Assembly: GCA_035578905.1 (NCBI GenBank)
Contig: JAQJVL010000705.1
Span: 360,501-424,500 of the forward strand
Origin: Stictocephala bisonia
Lineage: Eukaryota > Arthropoda > Insecta > Hemiptera > Membracidae
Direction: 5' to 3'
DNA length: 64,000 bases
In this document: piece after piece, positions 9,991 through 20,391 of the stretch
How the letters are laid out: every line of letters begins with the position of its first letter
Position numbering within the stretch: position 1 is the first letter of the stretch
The notes under the pieces: generated by a model
What the model was told of the DNA's origin: nothing
Databases searched by the model: none
What the model saw: only the letters and a program-made list of their open reading frames with translations
Made by a program: the position numbers and the translations under genes

Positions 9991-10569
9991 TAGCACCAGT
10001 TTTTTGTTTGTTTTTTTTTTTGTTTTATTTCTTCAACCCTGTGTAGTTTGAAGTATATAATCTTTATTTTAACAATAAAAAGCTAGCTGACATTTCGCCT
10101 TTATTGTTGTGACACAAGCAATAAGATTGATGTAGTGAGCCACACCCTGTAACATTGTGGTAGAACTCAAAGTATTACTTGTAGACTTATAACTTTTCAT
10201 GCGTATCTGTACATTATTAATTGAATTCTTCCTAACAATTGTTTAGTTTCCATTTTACAATAATTAGATAAAGGATCATGTCCTTGCGGTAGTATATTAA
10301 TGCCATACTCCAGATGTACCCCAGAACGGCATTCATACAACCACTTAAAAGGTACTACATTAAGACCGTTAAAGGACCCGGTTTTTTAATTTTAACTTTT
10401 TACATTTTTAATTTTACACAAAGTAAAATCCAACCAAACAGTATTACGGATAAGCTATATACAAATCTACAGTTTAGTATATACAATAAATATCCAATGT
10501 ACGTTTTTAATATGATACTGTAGTAAATATTTTAGAAAAACTAATTTGATTTAAATAATTTTCGATAGA
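9991..10569. other. AT-rich non-coding stretch, no gene seen
   Basis: Contains T-tracts and a simple AT-rich background. The 69-residue ORF at 10314-10523 is low complexity and not supported as a gene. Confidence 0.5.
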
Positions 10570-10973
10570 TTTTTAAGATTTTTTAGAAAAGTTTAACAAA
10601 GTTCCGATGTAGTGGAAGAAGCTAGAGATCCGAATGGTGTGATGTGCAAGTGACGCAATAAGAACAGGATGCGGGAAAGGAAGGAGTGGTGGGGGAAGGG
10701 AGTGGTAGCCAGTCATGGAGAGGCTAACTGTTTTGGAAAGACGCTCGATTATTATGTTGTTTGAACTTATAATAATAATTTTACTTGTTCTCTTATTAAT
10801 TTTTATGTTTGAACTGTACATAATAGTATATGGAATTGACTAGTGTTTTTCGATTTTCTTTTTTATTTTTTTAAATACTTTTCAAAGTTTATAATTACAT
10901 CGTTATGAGATTATGGGTGAGTTTTAATTTGTTTAGTTATATAATAATGATCTGCTCTAAAGCTCGTTTCTTG
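10570..10973 (-). other. 3'-flanking region of the decayed Polinton polymerase
   Basis: The segment gggggaagggagtgg-agcca around 10690-10710 matches gggaagggagtggcagtca at 22540-22560, which sits at the equivalent place downstream of the other polymerase copy. This supports 10.6-13.4 kb and 22.5-26.5 kb being copies of related elements. The 82-residue ORF here is not recognised. Confidence 0.5.
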
Positions 10974-13392
10974 CTAATAAAATGATGTCCATAGGCTAAT
11001 TCCATTTTCTAGAATGTATCTTTTGTCGTCAAATGGGCACAAGGAAAATGTTGTTATATGTTGAGTGTAAATGATATGTCTGTCACAAGAGATGTTTAGT
11101 GCGGAAGTTTCTTTAAATGTATGGTTCAAAAGGCAATCTTTATAAATTTGATGTTGCAATTGTTTTTTATCGCAACTCGGGGGACACCCTTTGCCACCTT
11201 CTTCTCATCTTGATCAGCTTTTAATACAGAATAGCACTTTGCTCTTAAACCAATAATTTTTCCTAACAGTTTTTTTTCAACACTGTAACATGGGTGGGTA
11301 GATGGGTACTCTGAGGTATCGAAAAGATGAAGTTCATTTTTAATGTCTACATATACATCGGGAGGGTATACATTTAAAAAAGACAGAATCCGTATAAGTC
11401 TTACAAAGTTTGATTTTATTCCCGTACTTTGCAATTGCCTAGTTGTAAGGAAAATCGTACATTATTCATTTTTAAATTTCTAAGACTGTAAGTCCAACAT
11501 ATTTCGGTCTGTTTAGAAAAATTCACTGTTTTTCAAAGCAAGTCCAGCCAAATCATTGTTGTTTGATAAAAGTTTTTAAGTCTGGGACTAGCTGTCCATT
11601 TAACCAATTGATTTTCATTATTAATTAACTGGAAATCGATCCTAGATCTTACATTTTACAAACTTTTACCATAAGTAGCATTGTTATTAAGTTTAAATAA
11701 ATCTTTTTCAAAGTCATTTTTAGCATTTTTCTCTTTTCGGTGTTAAAGTTAATAAATAGGGCGGGCAGATTGATTAAAAGAAAGAACTCTGTTGATTTTG
11801 GTCAGTACAAGTCCGAGTTGTAAGTAAAGTTTTAAGTTTCTGTAATGTAACACGTACTTGGTTTTGTCACACAGTGTAGTTAGTAGTTTTTCTGTCTTGG
11901 GAGGTTTAAAGTAAAGTTCGTCTAGTACGTCCCTACAGTATGTCGATAACATGTCTTTAGTCACAATTTAAGTTCAGGAGCTAGTGGATAGTCTGAGTGT
12001 AAGTCGTGCAAGTGTTGTGGATAGTGCAAGTCCACCTCGATTATGTAACCAGTCTCAGTATTGTCCAGTACTTTGGTAAAGACTAATGAGCCTGTCTCCT
12101 GTTCAGTTAGCCAAGTAAAGTCAGACCTCGGCAAATTTTTGATCATCGAAGTATTGTATAAATTATTACAGTCAAGGTAAATCAAGTAATTTGTGGGTTT
12201 AGTGGAGTCAAAGTCGATTAAGTAAGGATTGTTATCCTGGGCAAAGCGATTTGGTATTATGGAAACACCACCTCGGATCCCAGACTCAACAAACAAGTGT
12301 CGGTCTACGTCTGTGAGTGAGTGGAGTCTTACGTTGGTCATTTTCAACATGGCATACCATATCAATCCAGGATTTGAGTAAACGTTACACGGGTCAATGT
12401 TGTAGTTCATCATGCTAGTCGTTCTGAAATGTTCAAAAATGTCAGCTAATAGTAAAACATCTGTCTGTATGTACAAGTCGTGGTACTGTTTCATTGAAGT
12501 CATACCAAAGGTGGACCACACAGTCTGTGCATGTGTGTAGTCATCGTTAGATATAGCTGTTTCTGTCAAGTTGTTAAAGAAAGCCTCCTTGGGAAGAAGT
12601 TCGTCTCGTGGAATTTAGGTTCGTCTGTCATGTAAATGTAGGTAAACACAACTTTCCGTAGAAGTAAGTCCAAGTTTGTGTCACCCATACATTGTTTCAA
12701 AATTTTAGTTTGAAGTATCATCAGACTTTAGGTTTTTCACAAGTGCATCCAAAGGTGTACTCAAAAATTGAAGGGAATCTAGGAAACGTAGTGACTCAAG
12801 GGTGACTGAAATGTACCGCTCACTAGTTGTAGCAATACATGACAGGTTTTTTTTTTAATTTACCTAGTCGTTGAATCAAATGGTGGCAATCATAACCTTT
12901 GAGGTTATGGAAAAACACTGCAATGTGATCGGGAACTTTATAGTTTAAATTGTAAGAATTGTGGGCCGCTCCCAGAAACTGCCCCGTTAAATGATTGTGA
13001 TTGGCTACTTATCACCATTAAGTGGTTTAAGGCAAAGGTAGCACTAGTTAACGTTTTAGAAACAAATTTTGTCTTGTGGAGTCATTTTAATCGGAATATT
13101 CATTTTATTTATAGGTACGAGTTCTTTAGACTCGTTCATCAAACAATTTAAAAAGTATCAACAACATTTGGACCACTGTAAACAACAGGTGGTTTGATAG
13201 ATTTATCATTACTGTCAATAATTACGTAGCAAAAGCCTGATGGTATGTTAAGGGCGTGGTTTACTGTACTTGGTGTTGTCGGACAAGTCACCAAAGGTTG
13301 TACAAAACGTTCAAAGTAACAGTAAATGGGACTTTGTGTGTAAGAGTATAGTTTTTAAAGTACATAACATTTTCGTCCTCAGTTGGTAGTCT
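10974..13392 (-). pseudogene. protein-primed family B DNA polymerase, Polinton/Maverick-type, decayed copy
   Basis: Fragments in several minus-strand frames line up collinearly with the better copy at 22745-26180. The N-terminal part near 13390-13000 retains pieces of the endonuclease VII-like zinc module. ORF 12569-11961 carries the exonuclease-to-palm segment (YIQTDVLLLADIFEHFRTT, then GIRGGVSIIPNRFAQ and the motif A region YLDCNNLYNTSM). ORF 11964-11749 continues it; 11434-11126 and 11159-10974 carry the C-terminal part (VYPPDVYVDIKNELHLFDTS). This family replicates the element using a protein primer. At least five frame breaks make the gene inactive. GIRGG is kept here but is GIRSV in the palindromic copies, so this copy is diverged and not simply derived from them. 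The 5' end is cut by the LINE at 13393. Confidence 0.85.
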
Positions 13393-14382
13393 AGTTTATT
13401 TATTTATTTATTCATTCAACGGTAACAACCATTTACAATTTGATGCTTATAAATATTGTATAATAACTATATAACCAATTAACTATGAGAACTTTTAGAT
13501 GGCTAACGTTCAGTGTGGTTCAAGATGATATACAGGCATGAAACAATTAGGCTCAGTTCACTAATATAATGCCTCTCCTTCTGCGTCCTACAACGAGCAA
13601 TATAGATCTCACTAAGCTCTTCATCCGCCTTAGCTATATCTTCAGATGAGAACTTTTTTAATAAGTTAAGTGCATCTTCCTGTGTTTTGAAAATAAGCTT
13701 AAGAGGGTGGCATCTATCTCCAGATTTTTCTATTCTAAAGTATAAGACTTGGTTGGGTAGCGTCACCTTTAGGGTTGTATATATTTTAGTTATTACATTC
13801 AGATCTTCACTTGTCTTATCATTAGGGAGTGTTTTCGTGCTTTCAGGTACATTGTATAGAATGATGTTATGGAGCCTCCATGAGCGATCCGAAATCTCAG
13901 CGATCAAATCTTCTTCCTTGTTCATAGGTGGGTTTTCCATCAATTTCTGCACATCGACCTGGACTTTAAAAATACATTCTTCCCCTGTAGTTAAACGGGG
14001 CTCAATATCCGACAGTTTCTCAGTTAGCTCCACGACCTTTTGATTCAGTTGAGAAATGCCATCTGTGACTGCCTTGAATTCATCCTTGGTTGCCAAGTCA
14101 GACATTCTATCCAATATAAGTGACATTTTATTTGACAGATCAGTTAGGGTAGAGGGATTTTCGGGCTTACAATCTGCACGGCTACAATTCCACTTCAAAG
14201 AATCATTTGCTGCTAACTTTGTATACTCTGCTTTCGTAATCTTCATACATTCTCGGTGGAACCAACAGTCACACCCACCATCACAGCCTATGCCCTCATC
14301 GTTCTCAAGTACCACTCTTACACACACAGCACATACATATTCTCTGTTATCCTTTTTTCTAGCCATGATGTGCATGTCATAT
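13393..14382 (-). mobile_element. internally deleted LINE: ORF1 fused to a 3' tail
   Basis: On the minus strand a PHD-type ORF1 runs from 14375 to 13503 and is followed within about 100 bp by a typical LINE 3' end: gtaaatggttgttaccg, then the (AAAT)n tail at 13393-13415. No endonuclease or reverse transcriptase is present, so several kilobases are missing. The 3' tail abuts the truncated polymerase remnant; the 5' end abuts satellite array 2 at about 14383. It is presumably a non-autonomous or deleted copy mobilised by an intact relative. Confidence 0.75.
13503..14375 (-). CDS. LINE ORF1 protein: PHD-like zinc finger, coiled coil and nucleic-acid-binding domain
   Basis: An open 290-residue frame. 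Residues about 15-70 form a PHD-type finger with C-x2-C, C-x3-C, H-x2-C and C-x4-C pairs (YVCAVCVRV, GCDGGCDCWFHREC, WNCSRADC). Residues about 75-150 are a heptad-like coiled coil (LSNKMSLILDRMSDL...LNQKVVELTEKLSDIEPRL). Residues about 165-265 look like the LINE ORF1 RNA-binding region (RSWRLHNIILYNVPES, FRIEKSGDRCHPLKLIF). Jockey-like LINEs of insects carry this PHD/coiled-coil/RRM-like order; the protein binds element RNA. The frame changes character after RCRQTKER-like residues near 270 and the last ~20 residues probably come from beyond the deletion junction. The start may be the Met at residue 1 or 4. Being open does not show it is active. Confidence 0.8.
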   Translation of the reverse strand: MHIMARKKDNREYVCAVCVRVVLENDEGIGCDGGCDCWFHRECMKITKAEYTKLAANDSLKWNCSRADCKPENPSTLTDLSNKMSLILDRMSDLATKDEFKAVTDGISQLNQKVVELTEKLSDIEPRLTTGEECIFKVQVDVQKLMENPPMNKEEDLIAEISDRSWRLHNIILYNVPESTKTLPNDKTSEDLNVITKIYTTLKVTLPNQVLYFRIEKSGDRCHPLKLIFKTQEDALNLLKKFSSEDIAKADEELSEIYIARCRTQKERHYISELSLIVSCLYIILNHTER

Positions 14383-14384
14383 AA

Positions 14385-16190
14385 ACACCTTTTACACTCT
14401 AATCGGGTTTATCTGGTAATCACTTGAGATACTTGTACAACTATGCTGGAAGAAACCTCAGACACTTATATCGGATTTATATGGTAATCACTTGATGGGC
14501 TCATTGAACTAGACTAGAAAACACATTTTACACTCTAATCGGGTTTATCTGGTTATCACTTGAGAGACTTGTACAGCTAGGCTGGAAGAAACCTCAGACA
14601 CTTATATCGGATTTATATGGTAATCAATTGAGGGGCTCGTACAGCTACTGTAGGCTAGAAGACACCTTATACAATCTATATGGGTTATCTGGTAATCGCT
14701 TGATATGCTCGTACAGGTAGGCTGGAAGAAACCTCATACTCTGCTTTTGGGTTTAACTGGAAATAACTAGAGGGGCTCGTACAGCTAGGCTAGAAGACAC
14801 TTTAAACACTCCTATCAGACTTATCTGGTAATCACTTGATGGGCTCAGTGAACTAGAATGGAGAACACCTTTTACACTCTAATCGGATTTATATGTTACT
14901 TGCTTACGTCGCTCGTATAGCTAGGCTGGAAGACATTTCATGCACTGCTATCAAGTGTATCTAGATAATAATAGATACACAACAATTCCTTAAGAACAAA
15001 ACACCTAGGCTCATACACCTAGGCTGGAATACACTCATATTGCGTTTATCTGGTGATCATTTGAATGGCTCGTACAAGTAGACTGGAAGACACCTTTTAC
15101 ACTCCCATCGGGTTTATCTTAATCACTTGAGGTGTGCGTACAGTTAGGCTGGAAGACACCTTATGCAACCTAGTCGGGTTTATCTGGTAATCATTTTAGT
15201 AGTTCGTACAGCTAGATTAGAAACACCTCAAATAGTCCTATCGGGGTTATCTAGGAATCACATGAGGGGCTCATACATCTAGGCTGGAATACACTCATAT
15301 TGCGTTTATCTGGTGATCATTTGAATGGCTCGTACAAGTAGACTGGAAGACACCTTTCACACTCCCGTCAGGTTTATCTGGTAATCGCTTGAGAGACTCG
15401 TACAGCTAGGCTGATAGACACCTCATACATTCCTTTTATCTGGTAATTATTTGATGGTCTCGTAAAGCTAGGCTGGAAAACACCACATTCCCTACTATCG
15501 GGTTTATATAGTAATCAATTATGTTTCTTGTACTTGTCTAGAATACACCTTATACACTCAATACGGGTTTATCTGGTAATCATTTGAGGGATTCTTACGG
15601 CAAGGGTGGAAGTCACTTCGTATACTTCTATCGGGTATATCTGGTAATCACTTTTGTGGCACGTACAGTCAGGCTGGAAGACTCCTAATACACTCTTATC
15701 TCGTTTTTCTGGTAATCACTTGAGTGGCTCGTACCACTAGGCTGAAGGACTCCTAATACATATTTATCTTGTTTTTTCTGGTAATCACTTGAGTGGCTCG
15801 TACAGCTAGGCAGGAGGACAAATCATATAGTCCTTTAGGGGTTATCTGGTAATCACTAGAGTGGCTCGTACGGCTAGGCTAGAAAACAATTTAAACAATC
15901 TTATGGATTTATCTGGTAATTACTTGAGGGGCTCGTAGAGCTAGACTGGAAGACACATTTTGCACTACCGTTGGGTTTATCTGGGAATCACTTGAGTGCT
16001 TTGTACAGCTAGGCTGGAAGACACCTGCTACACTCCCATTGGATTTATTTGGGATTATTTTTAGTAGTTCGTACAGATAGGTTGGAAGAAACCTTTGATA
16101 CTCCTATCATGTTTAACTGGTAATTACTTGAGAGAATTGTACAGCTAGGCTGGACGACATTCTTACAATCCTATCGGGTTTAACTGATAT
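14385..16190 (+). repeat. 68-bp satellite array 2
   Basis: About 26 degenerate monomers of the same family and orientation as array 1. Monomers carry many small indels (for example near 14650, 14960 and 15435). A repeated segment containing ctcatattgcgtttatctgg occurs at about 15025-15110 and 15290-15370, suggesting a local higher-order duplication of about 270 bp. No coding capacity. Confidence 0.93.
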
Positions 16191-16479
16191 TAAATCCTAT
16201 CTTGGGGGGACGCCATGATGGGGGGACGCCAAGGTGGCTGCTATGTGTTGACTCCACGAAAGTTGTTCACGTAAGTTTGCGTTTTGTGGGCTGCCCTCAT
16301 CTTGTGGGATATAATGTATGATTAAGCCTAACCGCTCACTAACTCTTACTACGTTAAACCTGTATGTAATAACTCTAACCTAAAAAATGTTCTGAGAAGT
16401 GTTATGCAGGAAACGCTGTTTACTTAATAACTTTGGAGTTACGAAGCACCTGAAATAGTAGCCACGTACTTATCGCCTG
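16191..16479. other. short non-coding spacer with a doubled ggggggacgcca motif
   Basis: ggggggacgcca occurs twice at about 16205-16232. Otherwise no gene or known element is visible between satellite array 2 and the SINE-like unit. Confidence 0.5.
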
Positions 16480-16735
16480 AGCGCCGTGGCCCAGTGGATA
16501 CAGTGCCGGACTCGCCTAGACGCTGCAGTGGGGAAAGAGTTCGACTACCACCTGGTAACAGTACTTTTTGGTCTGCATGCTGTTGTGCATTTCTTTTTGG
16601 ACTCCACTGGACTTAGTTTTGTAATTCTCCAACAGATCGCATGTACATGTTGATTGAAACAAGTTGGCTCTACAACCCATCCCGTGGACACTGCCTTTGT
16701 GGCTCCTGTTTATAATAATATTGTTAAGCATCTTT
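16480..16735 (+). mobile_element. tRNA-derived SINE-like unit
   Basis: The stretch gccgtggcccagtggataca at 16488-16507 matches an A-box region, and gagttcgactacc about 50 bp later resembles a B box (GGTTCGANTCC with two changes). Spacing is tRNA-like but no full cloverleaf with acceptor pairing is evident, so it is a SINE head rather than a tRNA gene. The body is unrecognised and the end is uncertain. Confidence 0.5.
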
Positions 16736-16962
16736 CATTTAAATGGTTGTTTTGTTTTGTAAATTATTTTAGCACTATTGATTCTTGTTATTAGCTTGTT
16801 TATTTATTTAATTGTATTGTCTATCCAATTTATTTATGTAATTGTGTTTATATTTATTTCAACTGCGTAACTATTGATTTATTTTTGAATCATATAGTAT
16901 TAAGGTTAGATTTAATTAGGTTTAGATATAATTAGTTTTAGTGTTTTTATTGTTTGACTAAA

Positions 16963-17818
16963 ATGCCTCTCACTAGATCTAGTGAGCTTTTAAATATTTC
17001 AGACGGGTTATGTTTTATTGACCAAAGTGTTATTGACTTGGCAGCAAAACTCTACAGTGAACTGAGAGCTGTTCGTGCCACTTTTGGTGAAGATGCGATT
17101 GTTTAGCTTGTTCCCCACGTCTCCTCTATATTGAGCAAGCTGAACGACCTCTGTAGAGAGAATAGCGATTTGAGGGAAGAGGTGACCTCTTTGAACGAGA
17201 ACTTGGCATCAACTGAGCACCACTGCGTTGACCTCGATAAAAGCTTCAAGGTGAAAACTATTGAATGCTGCAAGATTGAAAACCAGTACGAAGCCAAAAT
17301 CAATAATTTCAATTCACAGCTAGCTCAGTGGAGGGAAGACAACTTGCGTACATAACAGGCAATGACCTAAACACCGCCAGGCTGGTGGCTTAAAGCCAGG
17401 AAAAAATTGAAATACTGAGAGCTGAGCGCGTTGGTCTTCTAACAACTATAGAGGTGCTAGAAGAAGATGTAAAATGCCTTCGAGCTGAAGTGAGACGCAT
17501 GGAGACCAGATTGAAGCAGAGGCGCAACTCAACACCCGACGACCTGCTGACAGAACTGACTGAGACCAGTAGCGTTTCATCCTCAGCAGGAAGCCCTCCG
17601 CCAGCCAACCTCAACTTACACCTGCGGCCCTTGATCCTGGACTCAGGTCCACCTCTTGCCCTCAGAACTTTAGAGATGTCCTTCTGATCGGTGACTCGCA
17701 TCTTAGGTACTCGAGTAAAAGGTGCGTGTACCGTGGTGCAATTCTCGAGTGCTGCCCAGGAGGGAAAATATTAAACATTAAAAATAGACTTTTACAATAT
17801 GTAGGAGTAAATCTCTCT

Positions 17819-17893
<75 letters not shown>

Positions 17894-18415
17894 ACATGTA
17901 GGTTGTAATAATTTAAGGAAAGCGTATACATTAATGGAGGCCCTGGTTACAATGGGGGACATGGTAAACGAGATGCCCTTCACTCCATGGCAGACCTACT
18001 TTACACTGCCAAAACTAATTTTCCAAATTCAAAAATAATCCTTGACAGTGTGCTAATTCGGCGTGATATTGGTAATAGAGCCTTAAGCCATTTTAATTCA
18101 CAATTAGAAATAATGTTTATAAATTTTAATGTGACATTTTCAGAAGCAAACTGTTGTGTTGGCAGGAGGGACCTCACCCGTGACGGGATACACTTCAACC
18201 GGAGGGGTGTCGCTCGCTTGGGTTCACTGTTTGTGGATACCATATCTGCGGCTCTGCAATCTCCGGATGCAGTACCAGTCTCTCCTTCTTGTGACCGGAG
18301 AGGGGTTTGGTCGGCTGCGCTGGCCCCCACTCTTGGCTGGCAACCTGAGGCTGGGGTGGTTGCTAACTCTGGTCGCCGTTCGAGCAGGGGCACCACTCAG
18401 GCCACGGGAAACTAG
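16963..18415 (+). pseudogene. LINE ORF1: coiled coil plus SGNH/GDSL esterase, broken
   Basis: Starts ATGCCTCTC at 16963 with an in-frame TAG near 17104. The region 17131-17355 is a coiled coil (LNDLCRENSDLREEVTSLNE). A second helical stretch (VEVLEEDVKCLRAEV-type, 17440-17520) precedes a proline/serine-rich linker. The esterase begins near 17672 with block I, LLIGDSHLRY; continues through the (TA)n tract to HVGCNNLR (block III, usually GTNN); and ends with TRDGIHFNRRGVARLG (block V, catalytic D and H) near 18170-18215. SGNH domains in CR1-type ORF1 proteins are thought to bind or hydrolyse lipids during retrotransposition. Breaks: the early stop, a stop near 17355, the microsatellite expansion, and at least one frameshift between it and 17950. 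It overlaps or abuts ORF2. Confidence 0.8.
17822..17891. repeat. (TA)n microsatellite inside the SGNH esterase coding region
   Basis: About 35 TA units. Both flanks are coding: NLSVIY upstream and HVGCNNL downstream, which in SGNH proteins are directly adjacent. The repeat therefore expanded from the alternating AT codons of the IYI strand. Confidence 0.95.
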
Positions 18416-18429
18416 CTAGGAGGGGGGGT

Positions 18430-19628
18430 AACCTGCGCGAGCTCCGAATCGCTCACCTGAACATGAGATCTTTGAACACAGGTTTTGACGAGATGTGTTC
18501 ACTGGTGGACGATTTTGAGTTCGACGTATTTGGAGTGACAGAGACCTGGCTTCGTCCTGGCACTCCCTCAGATAATTACATGATACCAGGGTACACCATG
18601 GTACGAAAAGACCGTCAGTCTTTGGGAACATCAAATGAAACAGGGGGAGGTATTGCTCTGTATCTGAAAGATGGTATATCTTTTGAGCAGTTTTGTCTCT
18701 CTGATGATGTGGACCCTGGTATTGAACATGTCTGTGTTGTTTTGAGGTTAAAGGGAGTTAGACTTGGCTTGTGTGTGGTATACAGGCCAGCCTACATTGG
18801 GTACACACGTTTAGATGCCTTGTTTGTTGACCTAGCAATACAAGTTAATTCAGTTGTATACTTGGGGGACATGAACATTAATCTTATGTCAATCGTAGAA
18901 CATGATGCAAGATATTTACGCCGACTCTTGAAAGAATATAGCACTACACAAATAATAAGTGAGCCAACCCGAGAGACAGCTACCTCGACTACTTTGCTAG
19001 ACCACATAATAGTGGACAAGTCGGCCGAGGTCGAGAGGACCGGCGTCATAGATGTCCCCAGTATAACAGATCATAGAGGACTAAAGATAACAGATCATAA
19101 ACTAGTGTATTGCGATATTGTTTGTAAAAAGAACAAAAATAATCCGAAACTTATATCTTATAGATATTTCTCTAAATTTAATATAATGCAAGCTATCATA
19201 CGAATGTCAGAAATAAAATGGGAAGAGGTTACAATACTAGATGATGTAAATGAAATTGAAAACTGGATTTCATCAAATATTAGAAGTGTCTATGATGAGC
19301 AGGCACCTATTGTATGTAAAAGAATTACTAAGAAAAAGGCCTCTTGGAGGAGCCAGGAGATTGTCCAACTAACAAAGGCTAAGAATAGATTGAAAAATAA
19401 GTTTTTGAAGAATAAAGACAACAATGTATGGCAAAATTATAAAGTAGTCAGAAATAGAATAAATGCCATTATAAGAAATGCTAAGAAGGCCTATTTCACT
19501 GAGAAGATGGGCTCAGCTGAGTCTCCGAAGGAATTTTGGTCCTGCTTAAAAATGTGTGATATTGTTGGCAGAAAAAATAATAATGTCCCAGATAATTTTA
19601 AATCAGATGATGTTAACAAGTTTTTTAA
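18430..19628 (+). pseudogene. LINE ORF2, apurinic/apyrimidinic-like endonuclease and linker, truncated before the RT
   Basis: Open for about 400 residues. Endonuclease landmarks in order: LNMRSLN (Asn), VTETWL (catalytic Glu), VVYRPAY, LGDMNINL (Asp/Asn pair) and ITDH (catalytic His). The endonuclease nicks target DNA to prime reverse transcription. From about residue 240 the linker before the RT is present (WRSQEIVQLTKAKNRL, FWSCLKMCD). At 19629 the frame runs into the terminal repeat of the Polinton palindrome, so the last ~50 residues of the ORF (KLVLIRRVFTLL onward) are not LINE sequence. The segment ITDHRGLKITDHKLV shows a 24-bp tandem duplication of the catalytic-His motif (19063-19107). 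The RT ORF at 45840-47440 is of a similar family. Confidence 0.85.
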
Positions 19629-19891
19629 GCTCGTACTGATCAGACGTGTGTTCACTTTGCTCCTACAATCGATATCAGTAATAATACTCGATATTAAATA
19701 CAAATATTATCATCATAAATACTTTAATTTTATTCTTGTAATTTATATTTTGGACGCCGTTCTTTGTACGGTATTTTGAAAGTGATACACCAAGAGTAAG
19801 TTCCGTATACAATATATTGTATCTTTCTTTTTGAGCTTTTAATTCGATTTTAATTACTATTAATATCATTTAATTTTGTTTAATTACCAAA
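19629..19891 (+). repeat. left terminal repeat and polymerase leader
   Basis: AT-rich, non-coding, from the terminus to the first Met of the polymerase. It matches 26189-26451 inverted with scattered substitutions and small indels. Canonical Polintons end in AG...; here an A precedes GCTCG on the left but not on the right. Confidence 0.75.
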
Positions 19892-20050
19892 TATGGAATC
19901 CTTTTCCATAAACCACAACCTGGTCACAATTTCCCGTCGGTTTGATACCACAGGAACCGACCTCCTTACCGTTCTAACTGAACATAAAAATAAAATTATT
20001 TCCGAAATAAATAACCACCTAAACAGGCTCGGGGGAGTTAAATGGTATAT

Positions 20051-20391
20051 AATCTTATTTCAGTCTGATTAATTGTGTTTTGACATTTTTCGTTGATATC
20101 GTGACCTTGACAGCGCCTAATTGGTTATATTAATTTAACCCTGTTAATATTTTTTTATATTTAGTAGAAGTTCATTTTGTTGTACCTCATTCTAGGATCT
20201 AGGTTAAAGTGTAGATAATTATTAAAGTAGATAAGTTTATTAGTTTAAGAACGTAGTTTTTATAACATGTTTGTGTAGATGTAATTTAGTTTTTAGCACT
20301 TGAAAAAGTTTGGGTTTTACCAAATCGAAACGTCGTGATTGTTAATTTTCACGTAATGATGGCAAATGTCCAACTACCTTTGTCTCCCTCA
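20051..20391. mobile_element. 341-bp insertion with 13-bp target-site duplication, possibly Penelope-related
   Basis: TTAAATGGTATAT occurs at 20038-20050 and again at 20392-20404 around this block; the right arm has a single copy and no insert. It has no ORF and no poly(A) tail. A hammerhead-ribozyme-like motif lies inside (20297-20337), which would fit a Penelope-like element fragment or another ribozyme-bearing retroelement. A different non-autonomous retroelement is possible. Confidence 0.7.
20297..20337 (+). other. degenerate hammerhead-ribozyme-like motif
   Basis: Layout: stem I half CAC, core TTGAAAA (consensus CUGANGA with two transitions), stem II GTTTGG / CCAAAT closed by a GTTTTA-type loop, core CGAAAC, then GTC cleavage-site-like triplet and the stem I partner GTG. 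The CGAAACGTCG ending is the form usual in Penelope-like element hammerheads. The two changed core bases would be expected to abolish cleavage. Confidence 0.45.

Larger units (their letters stand above)
16740..19628 (+). mobile_element. CR1-like LINE with SGNH-type ORF1, 3' half missing
   Basis: Contains an ORF1 with coiled coil and SGNH/GDSL esterase, then an ORF2 endonuclease and linker. The reverse transcriptase is absent because the element stops at the terminal repeat of the Polinton palindrome at 19629. The sequence to the right of that palindrome (26452 on) is not LINE, so the missing half is not across the insertion. The 5' limit is not defined by sequence. Confidence 0.8.

Noticed and set aside
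16488..16560. Functional tRNA gene
   Set aside because: The B box is degenerate and acceptor stem pairing is absent; a SINE head fits better.
17726..17983. ORFs encoding (IY)n proteins on both strands
   Set aside because: Pure translation of the TA microsatellite; the real coding content is the split SGNH esterase.
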